Shown here one piece after another: positions 28,533 to 37,349 of a stretch of DNA of 64,000 bases (position 1 is the stretch's first letter; every line of letters starts with the position of its first letter). The stretch lies in contig CANASP010000002.1 in assembly GCA_947364365.1 (NCBI GenBank), positions 1 through 64,000 on the forward strand, given 5' to 3'. The DNA comes from an uncultured Alistipes sp. (GTDB lineage Bacteria > Bacteroidota > Bacteroidia > Bacteroidales > Rikenellaceae). The notes below the pieces were generated by a model that was not told the origin of the DNA, did no database searches, and saw only the letters and a program-made list of their open reading frames with translations. The position numbers and the translations under genes were made by a program.

Positions 28533-29597
28533 ATGAAAATCCAGAAAAAACAGACGATCGGCGAAAACCTGCTCTACGTGATGACCTGGCTGGCCATCAT
28601 CCTCGTGCCGGTGCTCAACTCGCAGATGATGGCCGAGATGCACGTCAACTTCGAGAAGGTGCTCATCGCCTGGCGCCAGATCGCCCCCTACTTCATCATC
28701 TTCCTGCTGCACAACGGCTACCTCGCCCCGCGCCTGATGCTGCGCCGCAAATACGGCAAGTACCTCGCCGGCGTGCTGCTCCTCGTTATCGGCGTATTCT
28801 CGCTGGTCTACCTCTACGAGGAGTTCTTCCCCGGGCAGGTGCCCGACGCGACGGTCGCGGACGACGGCGTCGTGCGCCGCGTGTCGTTCACCAACCTGGA
28901 GATGTACTGGAACGTCATCCTGGGCATCTTCATGTGCGGCGCCAACATGGGCATCAAGCTCATCTACCAGTCGATCCGCGACGAGCAGACCATGACCGAG
29001 CTCAAACGCCAGAACCTCCAGGCCGAGATGGATTATCTGAAATACCAGATCAATCCCCACTTCTTCATGAACACGCTCAACAACATCCACGCGCTGATCG
29101 ACATCGACGCCGACTCGGCCAAGAGCGCCGTGATCGAGCTCTCGAAGATGATGCGCTACGTGCTCTACGACTCGGGCCACGCGCGCACGACGCTCGACCG
29201 CGACATCCAGTTCCTGCGCAACTACATCGAGCTGATGCGCATCCGCTATACCGACGCCGTCGAGATCCGCATCGACATCCCCGAGGGGCTGCCCATGCAG
29301 GTGTCGATCCCGCCGCTGCTGCTCATCGTCTTCGTGGAGAACGCCTTCAAGCACGGCGTGAGCTACAACCGCCCCTCGTTCATCCACCTCACGCTCGGCT
29401 ACGCCGACGGACGCGTGAGCGCCACGATCGCCAACAGCCGGGCGCCGCGCACGCCGGGCCACCGGCCGGGCATCGGTCTGGACAACGTCCGCAAGCGGCT
29501 GGCGCTGATCTACGGCGAGCAGAACTATTCGCTCCGGATCGACGACGACGCGGAGCGGTTCACCGTCAAACTCGTAATTCCCGCACTCCATGCTTAA
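28533..29597 (+). CDS. LytS/YehU-type sensor histidine kinase
   Basis: 354 residues. About four membrane helices lie in residues 12-145, without a large sensor domain, followed by a short coiled coil (TELKRQNLQAEMDYLKYQ) and the His_kinase domain with phosphoacceptor His176 (QINPHFFMNTLNN). The N-box is VENAFKHGV and the G-box GIGLDNVRKRL. It overlaps by 8 bp with the LytTR response regulator, its evident partner. The signal sensed is unknown. Confidence 0.94.
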   Translation: MKIQKKQTIGENLLYVMTWLAIILVPVLNSQMMAEMHVNFEKVLIAWRQIAPYFIIFLLHNGYLAPRLMLRRKYGKYLAGVLLLVIGVFSLVYLYEEFFPGQVPDATVADDGVVRRVSFTNLEMYWNVILGIFMCGANMGIKLIYQSIRDEQTMTELKRQNLQAEMDYLKYQINPHFFMNTLNNIHALIDIDADSAKSAVIELSKMMRYVLYDSGHARTTLDRDIQFLRNYIELMRIRYTDAVEIRIDIPEGLPMQVSIPPLLLIVFVENAFKHGVSYNRPSFIHLTLGYADGRVSATIANSRAPRTPGHRPGIGLDNVRKRLALIYGEQNYSLRIDDDAERFTVKLVIPALHA

Positions 29598-30333
29598 GTG
29601 TATCGCCATCGACGACGAGCCCCTCGCGCTGCGTCAGCTGACCTCCTACATCGGCAAAACGCCCTACCTCGAACTGGCCGGGGCGTGCAACAACGCCCTC
29701 GAAGCGCAGCAGCTGCTGGCCACGACGGCCGTCGACCTGATCTTCTGCGACATCGACATGCCCGACCTGAACGGCGTGGATTTCGTCCGCACGCTCGTCG
29801 CGCGCCCCATGGTGATCTTCGCCACGGCCTACTCCGACTATGCTGTCGAAGGGTTCCGGCTCGATGCCGTCGACTACCTGCTCAAACCGATCTCGTTCGC
29901 CGACTTCAGCCGGGCGGCCGCCAAGGCCAACTCGCTCTACGAGCTGCGCAACAGCCAGCGTCAGAGCGCCGACACCGCCCCCGCCGAGGCGCTGCCCCGC
30001 GACCGCGAATACATCTCGGTCAAGGCCGACTACAAGACCTCGCTGGTGCGCATCGCCGACATCGTCTACATCGAGAGCGAGAGCGAATACGTGCGGCTGC
30101 ACCTGGCCGACGGCACGACCATCACCACGCTCTTCCGCCTGAAGAACATGGAGGCGTCGCTCCCCGCGGAGATGTTCCTGCGCGTCCATCGCTCCTACAT
30201 CGTCAACCTGCGCTGTATCACGGGTTATGCCCGCGGCCGCGTCTACCTCAACAATTCGGAGTACGTCCCCGTGGGCGAGAACTACAAGGAGCAGTTCCTC
30301 GCCTACGTCGAAAAACACTTTCCGAATCTGTAG
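29590..30333 (+). CDS. LytTR-family response regulator
   Basis: 247 residues. A receiver domain (1-120) has acidic residues DDE at 8-10, phosphoacceptor Asp54 (FCDIDMPDLNG) and Lys in VDYLLKPIS. A LytTR DNA-binding domain spans about 140-245 (YISVKADYKTSLVRIADI, FLRVHRSYIVNL). LytTR regulators bind paired direct repeats upstream of targets. The start overlaps the kinase gene by 8 bp. Targets cannot be seen in this window. Confidence 0.95.
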   Translation: MLKCIAIDDEPLALRQLTSYIGKTPYLELAGACNNALEAQQLLATTAVDLIFCDIDMPDLNGVDFVRTLVARPMVIFATAYSDYAVEGFRLDAVDYLLKPISFADFSRAAAKANSLYELRNSQRQSADTAPAEALPRDREYISVKADYKTSLVRIADIVYIESESEYVRLHLADGTTITTLFRLKNMEASLPAEMFLRVHRSYIVNLRCITGYARGRVYLNNSEYVPVGENYKEQFLAYVEKHFPNL

Positions 30334-30484
30334 GAAGCCGGGCCGGCGCAAGGAGAGGCATTTCGCATCGCCGACAGGCTGCGCACCAATAAACCGAAGA
30401 TCGACGGGCGAGGCCGGAACAGCGAAAGCCGGAGGGCCGCCTCGCTTCACAAGGCCCGGAGCGCGGCCTCAGCCCCGGTGGAAT

Positions 30485-30931
30485 CTACCCCAGGCGGGGG
30501 AAGCCGTCGAGCGGCACATAGTCGCCCTCGCGCCGTTCGTAGCAGTAGTGGCGCATCCCGTCGGTGAGCACCACGTAGCGGGCGCCGAGCACCGAATTGT
30601 AGCGCACGGCCTGCGCCAGCGCCTGACGGTCGATCCCCACGCCGGGGGCCTTGCACTCGGCGACGAGCAGCGGCCGCCCGTCGTCGCCCACGACCACCGC
30701 GTCGGCGCGCTGCGTCTGACCGTTGAGCCGCACGGCGTACTCCTCGACGATCCGCATCGGGTGGGCTCCGCAACCGTCTGTCAGATAGGCCACCAGGTGG
30801 CGGCGCACCCACTCCTCGGGCGTCAGCACGAGCCACGCACCGCGGTTGTCGCACCACACTTCCACCCCGTCGTCGCGCCGTCGCGCGCGGAGCTTTATGG
30901 CAGGGAAATTGAGCCGGGGAAACAATGACAT
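30485..30931 (-). CDS. Stand-alone HsdR N-terminal (type I restriction R-protein N-domain) protein
   Basis: 148 residues with the PD-(D/E)xK-like nuclease core of HSDR_N domains: QTQRADAVVVGDDGRPLLVA followed by ECKAP, where Asp, Glu and Lys correspond to the catalytic residues. No helicase, HsdM or HsdS genes are nearby, so it is not a full restriction system. Such orphans are frequent in Bacteroidota and their role is unknown. A TATATTTG box lies 36 bp upstream. A decayed 3' copy of this gene exists at 36711-36890. Confidence 0.82.
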   Translation of the reverse strand: MSLFPRLNFPAIKLRARRRDDGVEVWCDNRGAWLVLTPEEWVRRHLVAYLTDGCGAHPMRIVEEYAVRLNGQTQRADAVVVGDDGRPLLVAECKAPGVGIDRQALAQAVRYNSVLGARYVVLTDGMRHYCYERREGDYVPLDGFPRLG

Positions 30932-30966
30932 GCGTCCGTTTGAAAAAAATAACGTATCTTTATCGG

Positions 30967-31110
30967 CAAATATACGAATAAGGCGAGCGCAAAAGCAAAT
31001 TTATTTGCATTTTGCCGAGCCGGGAGTATATTCGATGAAATCAAATATACGAATAAGCGAGGGTAAAAACCAAACTGATTCGGTTTTTACCGAGCGGAAG
31101 TATATTCGAT
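30967..31110. repeat. Two hairpin repeats; the first carries a -7 box for the HsdR-N gene
   Basis: Copies at about 30970-31030 and 31042-31105 share atacgaataag and an inner stem (gcaaatttatttgc in the first copy; aaccaaactgattcggttt, imperfect, in the second). At 30974-30967 the minus strand reads TATATTTG, a -7 box serving the divergent HsdR-N gene. A third, degenerate end lies near 31120-31190. Same family as at 17905 and 20139. Confidence 0.65.
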
Positions 31111-31207
31111 GAAATCCAATACACGAAAAGTCGGGCGCAGAACCAAGCGTCGGCCCGTTTCCGCCCCGACTGCGTATATCCGAAGAAGTCAAACAACCGG
31201 AAAAACC

Positions 31208-32512
31208 ATGAGATTCCTCCTTGCGATTCTGCTCTTTCTCGCGTGCGGCGCAGGTTCCGCCGCCGGACAGCTTCCGTCGCGCACTATCCAGCCGTCGCGC
31301 GGCACGCTCTACCCCGCCCCCTCGGCCGCGCTCGCAGCCGACTCGATGCGGGGCGACAACGCCTACATGCGCAGTGTCGGCGAATGGACGCAGCACGACG
31401 GCGCCTTCACGGCCCCCTTCACCGTCCCCTTCGCCTGGGCCAACCGCCAGGTGCTGCTGCGCATCGAATCGGCCTCGTCGGACTACGACATCCTGGTCAA
31501 CGGCCGCACGGTGGCCTACGTCGCCGACGGCAACACGCCCGCCGAAGTCAACGTCACGCGTGCGGTACGCGAAGGGCGCAACGAGGTGACCGTCAGTCTG
31601 CGCGACACCCCGGCGCTGCGCCGTATCGAGAGCTGGAAGGAAGGTGCCGCCCGGCCCGCCGTGGGGGCCGTCACGGTGCTGAGCCAGCCCACGCTCCACG
31701 TGCGCGACGTGCTGACCAAAACCTGGCGCGCGGCCGACGAAAGCGACTTTACGGCCGAGGTCGCCGTCGTGGTCAAGAGCGAGGCGCTCAACCCCCGCAC
31801 CTCGCGTCTGTGGTACGAACTGCTCTCGCCCTCCGGCGTCGTCGCCGCGACCGGCCACCGCGACGTCACGCTCGACATGCGCCGCGAGGATACGGTGCGG
31901 TTTCTGGCCCACCTGCCCGCCGACTCGCTCTGGAGCGCCGAGCATCCCCACCGCTACACCCTGCGGCTCAAGACGCAGCACGAGGGGCGCTACGACGAAT
32001 ATACGGAGTTCCGTCCGGGTTTCCGCAGCGTAACGCTCCGCGACGGACAGCTGTACGTCAACGAGCAGCCCGTGACGCTGCGGCCCGCATCGCTCACGGG
32101 CGAGGCCACGGCCGAACAGCTCGCCACCGCACGCGAGGCGGGCCGCAACGCCGTCGTCCTTGCCCCCGGGAGCGTACCACAGGCTTTCTACACGATGTGC
32201 GACACCATCGGGCTCTATGTCGTGGCGGCGGCTCCCGTAGACGGACGCAACGGCGGCGAGTCGCGCCGCATCGACGGGGCCCCGGCCAACGATCCGGCCT
32301 GGAAGGAGGCCTTCGCCGAGCGCACGCAGCGCAGCTACCACGCCGTCAAGCGCCACCCTTCGGTGGTCGCCTTCATCATCGCCCGCAACGCAGCCAACGG
32401 AATCTGCCTCTATGAGAGCTACCTCGCGCTCAAGCGCGAGGACGAAACCCGCCCGATGGTCTACCCCGAGGCCGGCGGCGAGTGGAACAGCGACCGGCTT
32501 CGGCTGGAATAA
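31208..32512 (+). CDS. Secreted GH2-like protein lacking the catalytic Glu (probable pseudo-enzyme)
   Basis: 434 residues with a signal peptide (MRFLLAILLFLACGAGSAAG). A GH2-type sugar-binding jelly roll (FTAPFTVPFAWANRQVLLRI, YDILVNGRTVAYVADGNTPA) precedes an immunoglobulin-like domain (VRDVLTKTW ... LPADSLWSAEHPHRYTL) and a short, shrunken barrel remnant. Where active GH2 enzymes have W-S-x-G-N-E, this protein has VVAFIIARNAANG, with no Glu. The protein is about half normal GH2 length but has a clean stop and start. I infer a carbohydrate-binding or structural role rather than hydrolysis. Confidence 0.75.
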   Translation: MRFLLAILLFLACGAGSAAGQLPSRTIQPSRGTLYPAPSAALAADSMRGDNAYMRSVGEWTQHDGAFTAPFTVPFAWANRQVLLRIESASSDYDILVNGRTVAYVADGNTPAEVNVTRAVREGRNEVTVSLRDTPALRRIESWKEGAARPAVGAVTVLSQPTLHVRDVLTKTWRAADESDFTAEVAVVVKSEALNPRTSRLWYELLSPSGVVAATGHRDVTLDMRREDTVRFLAHLPADSLWSAEHPHRYTLRLKTQHEGRYDEYTEFRPGFRSVTLRDGQLYVNEQPVTLRPASLTGEATAEQLATAREAGRNAVVLAPGSVPQAFYTMCDTIGLYVVAAAPVDGRNGGESRRIDGAPANDPAWKEAFAERTQRSYHAVKRHPSVVAFIIARNAANGICLYESYLALKREDETRPMVYPEAGGEWNSDRLRLE

Positions 32513-32554
32513 ACGCTTGCCGGGCTTTTCGGCCCGCCCGTCAGCCATTCAGGC

Positions 32555-32587
32555 AGGCCCCGACATGTTCGGGGCCTCTTTTTTTTC
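32555..32587 (+). terminator. Rho-independent terminator of the GH2-like gene
   Basis: A perfect 9-bp stem aggccccga / tcggggcct with loop catgt, followed by C and nine T. Confidence 0.92.
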
Positions 32588-32599
32588 GGGACGGAGCGG

Positions 32600-33265
32600 T
32601 GTTTTCCGGACATATCTTGCAGTCCGCGGCCGGCGGAGGCGGCTTTTCGGGTCTGCGCGAGAAGAATCGGAGCGGCTGCGGACTGCCTGTCTCACGGTCG
32701 CCTATCGTCGACTGCGGGGCGCAGCCTGCGAAGTCCCTCAACAAGCCCCAGGCGAAGTTGCGGGCCTTCGCCGGGAGGAGGCTGCGGCCCGCCGGCTCCA
32801 AGGAGCCGAATATACGGCAAAACACAGCAAACAGATTACCGGGCAGCGCGGCTCGCACGGCCCAAGGAGCCGAATTGAGCGGGCAGTCAGCCCGGAGCCG
32901 GCGGAGGCGGTTGCGGAGCGACAGCGACAAAAACAGCCCTCCGCCCGGGGCGGCTGCGGGCTGTGCGGCTTGAAAAGCCGCAGGCTACCCGAAAGCTCAC
33001 GGTCCGCACGGTTCCGACGAACCGAATATACGGCAAAACGCAGCAAACAAACTACCGGGCGGCGCGACCCGCAGGTGCCGGAGTTGCGGCCCGCACGGTT
33101 CCGACGAACCACCGACACACGTCCGTCGACACAAACAGCCGGCACAAATGGCAATGTCCTTCCCTCGAGCGCCAGGCCGGCCCGGCCCCGTTTTCGGGCG
33201 GAATCCCGACCGGCCCAAACCGGTCGCCGCCGCTTCCGGAAGCGGCCCGCGGCCGGTCGCCAAAA
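32600..33265. repeat. GC-rich repeat block with alpha and beta elements
   Basis: This gap holds a beta copy (32718-32810), an alpha copy (32891-32970), a diverged half-alpha (about 32628-32665, shared with 171-222), and a direct repeat starting ccgaatatacggcaaaac at 32814 and 33021. Open frames crossing it differ between copies and show no protein family, so I call no gene. Confidence 0.75.
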
Positions 33266-33303
33266 ATTTTCGCCCTGCTGTGAATAATCTAACAATAAAT
33301 TTT

Positions 33304-33311
33304 TACCTTTG
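33304..33311 (+). promoter_or_regulatory. -7 box of korAB
   Basis: TACCTTTG, an exact TAnnTTTG match, about 40 nt before the ATG of korA, within an AT-rich stretch. Confidence 0.6.
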
Positions 33312-33353
33312 TGTACGTTTAGACAAAACCAACTTAAAATCATAAATTAAGAC

Positions 33354-35201
33354 ATGGAAAACAAATCCGTACAAGAACTGCAGGACGTCGTGATCCGCTT
33401 TTCGGGCGACTCGGGCGACGGCATGCAGCTCACGGGCACGCTCTTTTCCGACACCTCCGCGTTGTTGGGAAACGGCATTTCGACCTTCCCCGACTACCCC
33501 GCCGAGATCCGCGCCCCGCAGGGCACCGTCGCCGGCGTCTCGGGATTCCAGGTACACTTCGGCAACCGCCGCGCGCTCAACCCGGGCGACTACTGCGACG
33601 TGCTCGTCGCGATGAACCCCGCCGCGCTCAAGGCCAACCGCAAGTGGCTCAAGGCGGGTGCCACGGTGATCCTCGACGGCGACTCGCTCACCGAGGAGCA
33701 CCTCAAAAAGGCCGGTTTCGCGACGCTCGACCCGCTCGCCGAGCTCAAGCTCGACGATTATAATGTCGTGATCCCCGACATCACCACCCTCACACGCGAG
33801 GCGCTCAAGGAGACGGGACTCGACAACAAGGCCGTGGTCAAGTGCAAGAACATGTTCGCCCTGGGCATCTGCTTCTGGCTCTTCGACCGCCCCGAGGCCC
33901 ACGCCCACAAATACCTCGACGGCAAGTTCGCCAAGAAGAACCCGCTCATCGCCGAGGCCAACAAGCTGGCCATCAAGGCCGGATACGACTACGCGGCCAA
34001 CACCCACCAGTTCGCCAACCACTACACCGTGGCCCCCGCCCAGCTCGAAAAGGGCACCTACCGCTCGATCTCGGGCAACGTCGCCACGGCATGGGGTCTC
34101 TGCGCCGCCGCCGAGAAGGCCGGCCTGCCCCTCTTCTGCGGTTCGTATCCCATCACCCCCGCCACGGTGATCCTCGAGGAGCTCGCCAAGCGCAAGGATC
34201 TGGGTGTGAAGACCGTGCAGGCCGAGGACGAGATCGCCGGCATCTGCACGGCCATCGGCGCCGCCTTCGCCGGCAACTTCGCCGTGACGACCACCTCGGG
34301 CCCCGGCCTGTCGCTCAAGAGCGAGGCGCTGGGTCTGGCCGTCATGACCGAGCTGCCGCTCGTCGTGGTCGACGTGCAGCGCGGCGGCCCCTCGACGGGT
34401 CTTCCGACCAAGACCGAGCAGAGCGACCTCCAGCAGGCTCTCTACGGCCGCAACGGCGAGTGCCCGGTCATCGTCGTCGCCGCCTCGTCGCCCAGCGACT
34501 GCTTCCACTACGCCTTCGAGGCGGGCCGTCTGGCGATGGAGCACATGACCCCCGTGGTGCTGCTCACCGACGGATTCATCGCCAACGGCTCGGAGCCCTG
34601 GCGCATCCCCTCGATGAAGGACTATCCCGCGATCTGCCCGCCGATCGTCGACCAGGCGCCCGAGGGCGGCTTCATGCCCTACGTCCGCAACGAGAAGCTG
34701 GCGCGCGGCTGGGCCTTCCCGGGCAAGGTGGGATTGGAGCACCGCGTGGGCGGTCTGGAGAAGGACGCCGTCAAGGGTTCGATCTCCCACGATCCGGCCA
34801 ACCACCAGCAGATGGTCGCGACCCGCGCCGCCAAGGTGGCTAAGGTGGCCGACTACATCCCCGCGCAGACGGTCTACGGCGACGAGGAGGGCGACCTGCT
34901 GGTCGTAGGCTGGGGCGGCACGCGCGGCCATCTCCAGAACGCCGTCGACGAGCTGCGCAGCGAAGGCAAGCGCGTGTCGCTCTGCCACTTCAACTACATC
35001 TCGCCGCTGCCCAAGGGCGTGGGCGAGATCTTCGCGAAGTTCCGCCGCATCGTCGTCTGCGAGCTCAACGAAGGCCAGTTCGCCGGCTACCTGCGCCAGC
35101 ACTTCCAGGAGTTCCGCTACGAGCAGTTCAACAAGTGCGAGGGTCTGCCCTTCACGGTGGTCGAACTCAAACAGAAATTCGAATCCTTATTAGCTGAATA
35201 A
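33354..35201 (+). CDS. korA: 2-oxoacid:ferredoxin oxidoreductase (2-oxoglutarate type), alpha subunit with fused gamma domain
   Basis: 615 residues. The gamma domain comes first (about 1-190: VIRFSGDSGDGMQLTG), then the alpha pyrimidine-binding domain (from about 225: SGNVATAWGLCAAAEKAGLP, GSYPITPAT, TTTSGPGLSLKSEALGLAV) and the alpha C-terminal domain. With KorB it oxidatively decarboxylates 2-oxoglutarate to succinyl-CoA, reducing ferredoxin, or runs in reverse in anaerobes. korB starts 5 bp later. Substrate choice between 2-oxoglutarate and other 2-oxoacids is inferred from overall similarity. Confidence 0.94.
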   Translation: MENKSVQELQDVVIRFSGDSGDGMQLTGTLFSDTSALLGNGISTFPDYPAEIRAPQGTVAGVSGFQVHFGNRRALNPGDYCDVLVAMNPAALKANRKWLKAGATVILDGDSLTEEHLKKAGFATLDPLAELKLDDYNVVIPDITTLTREALKETGLDNKAVVKCKNMFALGICFWLFDRPEAHAHKYLDGKFAKKNPLIAEANKLAIKAGYDYAANTHQFANHYTVAPAQLEKGTYRSISGNVATAWGLCAAAEKAGLPLFCGSYPITPATVILEELAKRKDLGVKTVQAEDEIAGICTAIGAAFAGNFAVTTTSGPGLSLKSEALGLAVMTELPLVVVDVQRGGPSTGLPTKTEQSDLQQALYGRNGECPVIVVAASSPSDCFHYAFEAGRLAMEHMTPVVLLTDGFIANGSEPWRIPSMKDYPAICPPIVDQAPEGGFMPYVRNEKLARGWAFPGKVGLEHRVGGLEKDAVKGSISHDPANHQQMVATRAAKVAKVADYIPAQTVYGDEEGDLLVVGWGGTRGHLQNAVDELRSEGKRVSLCHFNYISPLPKGVGEIFAKFRRIVVCELNEGQFAGYLRQHFQEFRYEQFNKCEGLPFTVVELKQKFESLLAE

Positions 35202-35206
35202 CAATC

Positions 35207-36238
35207 ATGGCAGATTATAAATACACCCCCGCCGATTTCAAGAGCGACCAGGAGGTACGCTGGTGCCCGGGCTGCGGCGACCACGGTATTCTGAACGCCG
35301 TGCAGCGCGCGCTGCCCGAGATCGCCGACCTGACGGACACGCCCCACAACCTCTTCACCTTCGTGTCGGGTATCGGCTGCTCGTCGCGCTTCATCTACTA
35401 CATGAAGACCTTCGGCTTCCACTCGGTCCACGGCCGCGCCAACGCCGTGGCCACGGGCGTCAAGGTCGCCAACCCCAAGCTCGCCGTGTGGGTCACCACG
35501 GGCGACGGCGACTCGCTGGCCATCGGAGGCAACCACTTCATCCACGCCATCCGCCGCAACGTCGACCTCAACGTCATCCTCTTCAACAACGAGATCTACG
35601 GTCTGACCAAGGGCCAGTATTCGCCCACCTCGAAGCTGGGCAAGATCACCAAGACCTCGCCCTACGGCACCGTGGAGAAACCCTTCAACCCCGGCGAGCT
35701 GGTCATCGGCGCCAAGGGCACGTTCTTCGCCCGCTCGATCGACATGGAGGTCGCCCTCTCGAAGGAGTGTCTCATCGCCGCCGCGCAGCACAAGGGCATG
35801 TCGGTGGTCGAGATGATGCAGAACTGCGTGATCTTCAACGACAAGACCCACGCCGCATTCGCTGCCGACAAGGCCACGCGCGCCGAGCGCACGATCACGC
35901 TGCGCCACGGCGAGAAGATGCTCTTCGGCGCCGACCGCAATAAGGGCCTCGTTTTCGAGAACATGAAGCTCAAGGTGGTCACCGTGGGCGAGGAGGGCTA
36001 CACGCTCGACGACGTCCTCACGCACGACGCCCACGAGCGCGACACGACGCTCCACTCGATGCTCGCCGCCATGAAGTACCCCGACTACCCCGTGGCGCTG
36101 GGCGTGATCCGCTCGGTCGAGGACGACGCCGTCTACGACCGCGCCGTCGAGCGCCAGGTCGAGGAGGTGAAGGCCGCAAGCAAGATCCGCTCGGTCGACG
36201 ACCTGCTCCGCTCGGGCGCCACCTGGGAGGTCGAGTAA
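35207..36238 (+). CDS. korB: 2-oxoacid:ferredoxin oxidoreductase (2-oxoglutarate type), beta subunit
   Basis: 343 residues, thiamine-diphosphate-binding subunit: RWCPGCGDHGIL (Cys20, Cys23 for the Fe-S cluster), IGCSSRF, TTGDGDSLAIGGNHF and FNNEIYGLTKGQ (the GDG...N metal/ThDP motif). It acts in the cytoplasm together with KorA, 5 bp upstream. A strong terminator follows 18 bp after the stop, so the operon has two genes. Confidence 0.95.
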   Translation: MADYKYTPADFKSDQEVRWCPGCGDHGILNAVQRALPEIADLTDTPHNLFTFVSGIGCSSRFIYYMKTFGFHSVHGRANAVATGVKVANPKLAVWVTTGDGDSLAIGGNHFIHAIRRNVDLNVILFNNEIYGLTKGQYSPTSKLGKITKTSPYGTVEKPFNPGELVIGAKGTFFARSIDMEVALSKECLIAAAQHKGMSVVEMMQNCVIFNDKTHAAFAADKATRAERTITLRHGEKMLFGADRNKGLVFENMKLKVVTVGEEGYTLDDVLTHDAHERDTTLHSMLAAMKYPDYPVALGVIRSVEDDAVYDRAVERQVEEVKAASKIRSVDDLLRSGATWEVE

Positions 36239-36256
36239 CGCGGCCGCAGAACAACG

Positions 36257-36299
36257 AAGCCGGTGCGTCGAACTTGTTTCGACGCACCGGCTTGTTTTT
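36257..36299 (+). terminator. Rho-independent terminator of korAB
   Basis: A perfect 16-bp stem (aagccggtgcgtcgaa / ttcgacgcaccggctt) with a 5-nt loop, followed by GTTTTTT. Confidence 0.93.
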
Positions 36300-36443
36300 T
36301 GCAAGGGCAGCCGGAATGCAACGTACTGAAAACAAGATCGAACAAAGGCTTTCCGGCAGGTATTCCGGTTCCGGCCGCGGAGAACGGGGCCGTCGCACGG
36401 CGCGCCCTCGGTTCGATTTTTCGATTATTTTTGGCGCCAACGC

Positions 36444-36473
36444 TTGCATATTCCGAAATTAGCCTTATCTTTG
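36444..36473 (+). promoter_or_regulatory. Promoter of tRNA-Ala
   Basis: TTG (36444-36446) and TATCTTTG (36466-36473) with 19-nt spacing; the tRNA starts 11 nt later. Confidence 0.75.
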
Positions 36474-36484
36474 CAACCACAAAC

Positions 36485-36558
<74 letters not shown>

Positions 36559-36562
36559 CAAG

Positions 36563-36590
36563 GCCCGACTGCAAAGTCGGGCTTTATTGT
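36563..36590 (+). terminator. Terminator of tRNA-Ala
   Basis: Perfect stem gcccgact-gcaa-agtcgggc (36563-36582) followed by TTTATTGTTT, starting 5 bp after the tRNA. Confidence 0.85.
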
Positions 36591-36710
36591 TTCCACAGCT
36601 CCCGCCTCATCTTCGAACCCGCAACACGATGCGGCGCATGCTTCCATCAGGGCCTGCGACTCCCGCGAACATGCGTTCGCCCCTCCTGCCGCGTGCTGCC
36701 AAGGCCGGCG

Positions 36711-36890
36711 ACAGGCCGTGCGCTACCGTTCGGTGCTCGGTGCCCGCTACGCGGTGCTCACCGACGGGATGCGCCACTACTGCCACGAACGGCGCGAGGG
36801 AGACTTATGTGCCGCCCGACGACCTTCTCCGCCCGGGACAGATTCCGCCGGGGGTAGATTCCGCCGAGTCAGATTCCACCGGGGCTGCGG
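36711..36890 (+). pseudogene. Decayed 3' copy of the HsdR-N-like gene
   Basis: Translation gives VRYRSVLGARYAVLTDGM and RHYCHERREGD, nearly identical to the C-terminal part of the protein at 30485-30931 (VRYNSVLGARYVVLTDGM, RHYCYERREGD). After EGD one extra T (gacttatgtgccgc versus gactatgtgccgc) shifts the frame. Similarity continues past the stop codon (agattccaccggggctg), so the copied segment included 3' flanking DNA. The 5' half of the gene is absent. It lies about 150 bp after tRNA-Ala, in the opposite orientation to the intact copy. Confidence 0.8.
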
Positions 36891-36900
36891 CAATGGCCTG

Positions 36901-36934
36901 AAAAATAGAACGGGAGCGGTCTCCCGCCCCCGTT
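36901..36934 (-). terminator. Terminator of the 80-residue ORF
   Basis: Minus-strand stem aacgggggc / gctcccgtt (one G-U pair) followed by CTATTTTT, 36 bp past the stop codon. Confidence 0.6.
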
Positions 36935-36969
36935 ATCCTTGCATGAATTCCGGTCCGCAGACCGCCCGC

Positions 36970-37212
36970 CTACCCCCGGCTCTCCATGCTCTCGACCGAA
37001 GGGTTGGTCGTCATGACATCCTGCTCCAGCTGCGCGCGCGAGGGTTCCTCGCCGGCATCCGTCGGGGTGATACGCTCGCCCCGGGCGATCGCATCGTCGG
37101 GCGTGGTCTGCGTAATGACCGCCACATCCATCGCCCCTCCGTGGCGCGCCTCGTGGCGGGCGGCCTCTTCGCGTCGTGCGGCGCACTGCGCCGCTGTAGT
37201 ATTCTTCTCCAT
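36970..37212 (-). CDS. Small hypothetical protein (80 residues)
   Basis: An 80-residue, charged, soluble protein (MEKNTTAAQCAARREEAARH at the start, VMTTNPSVESMESRG at the end) with no recognised family. It is supported as a gene by a near-consensus -7 box (GATCTTTG, 37247-37240) about 28 bp upstream and a terminator downstream. It sits alone between the HsdR-N remnant and a minisatellite. The function is unknown. Confidence 0.55.
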   Translation of the reverse strand: MEKNTTAAQCAARREEAARHEARHGGAMDVAVITQTTPDDAIARGERITPTDAGEEPSRAQLEQDVMTTNPSVESMESRG

Positions 37213-37349
37213 AATCGTTGCTGTTTACCCCTGCCGGGGCAAAGATCGTACCGAAGCGGACCCGCGAGGCCCCGACACCGCGAAGCCGCGCGAGCGGCAC
37301 GGGCGGCACGGGCGGCACGGGCAGGAAGCGGCTGCACCGTGCGGCGCCC

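Noticed and set aside
30485-30931. A complete type I restriction-modification locus
   Set aside because: Only an HsdR N-terminal-like domain is present; no helicase part, methylase or specificity subunit lies nearby.
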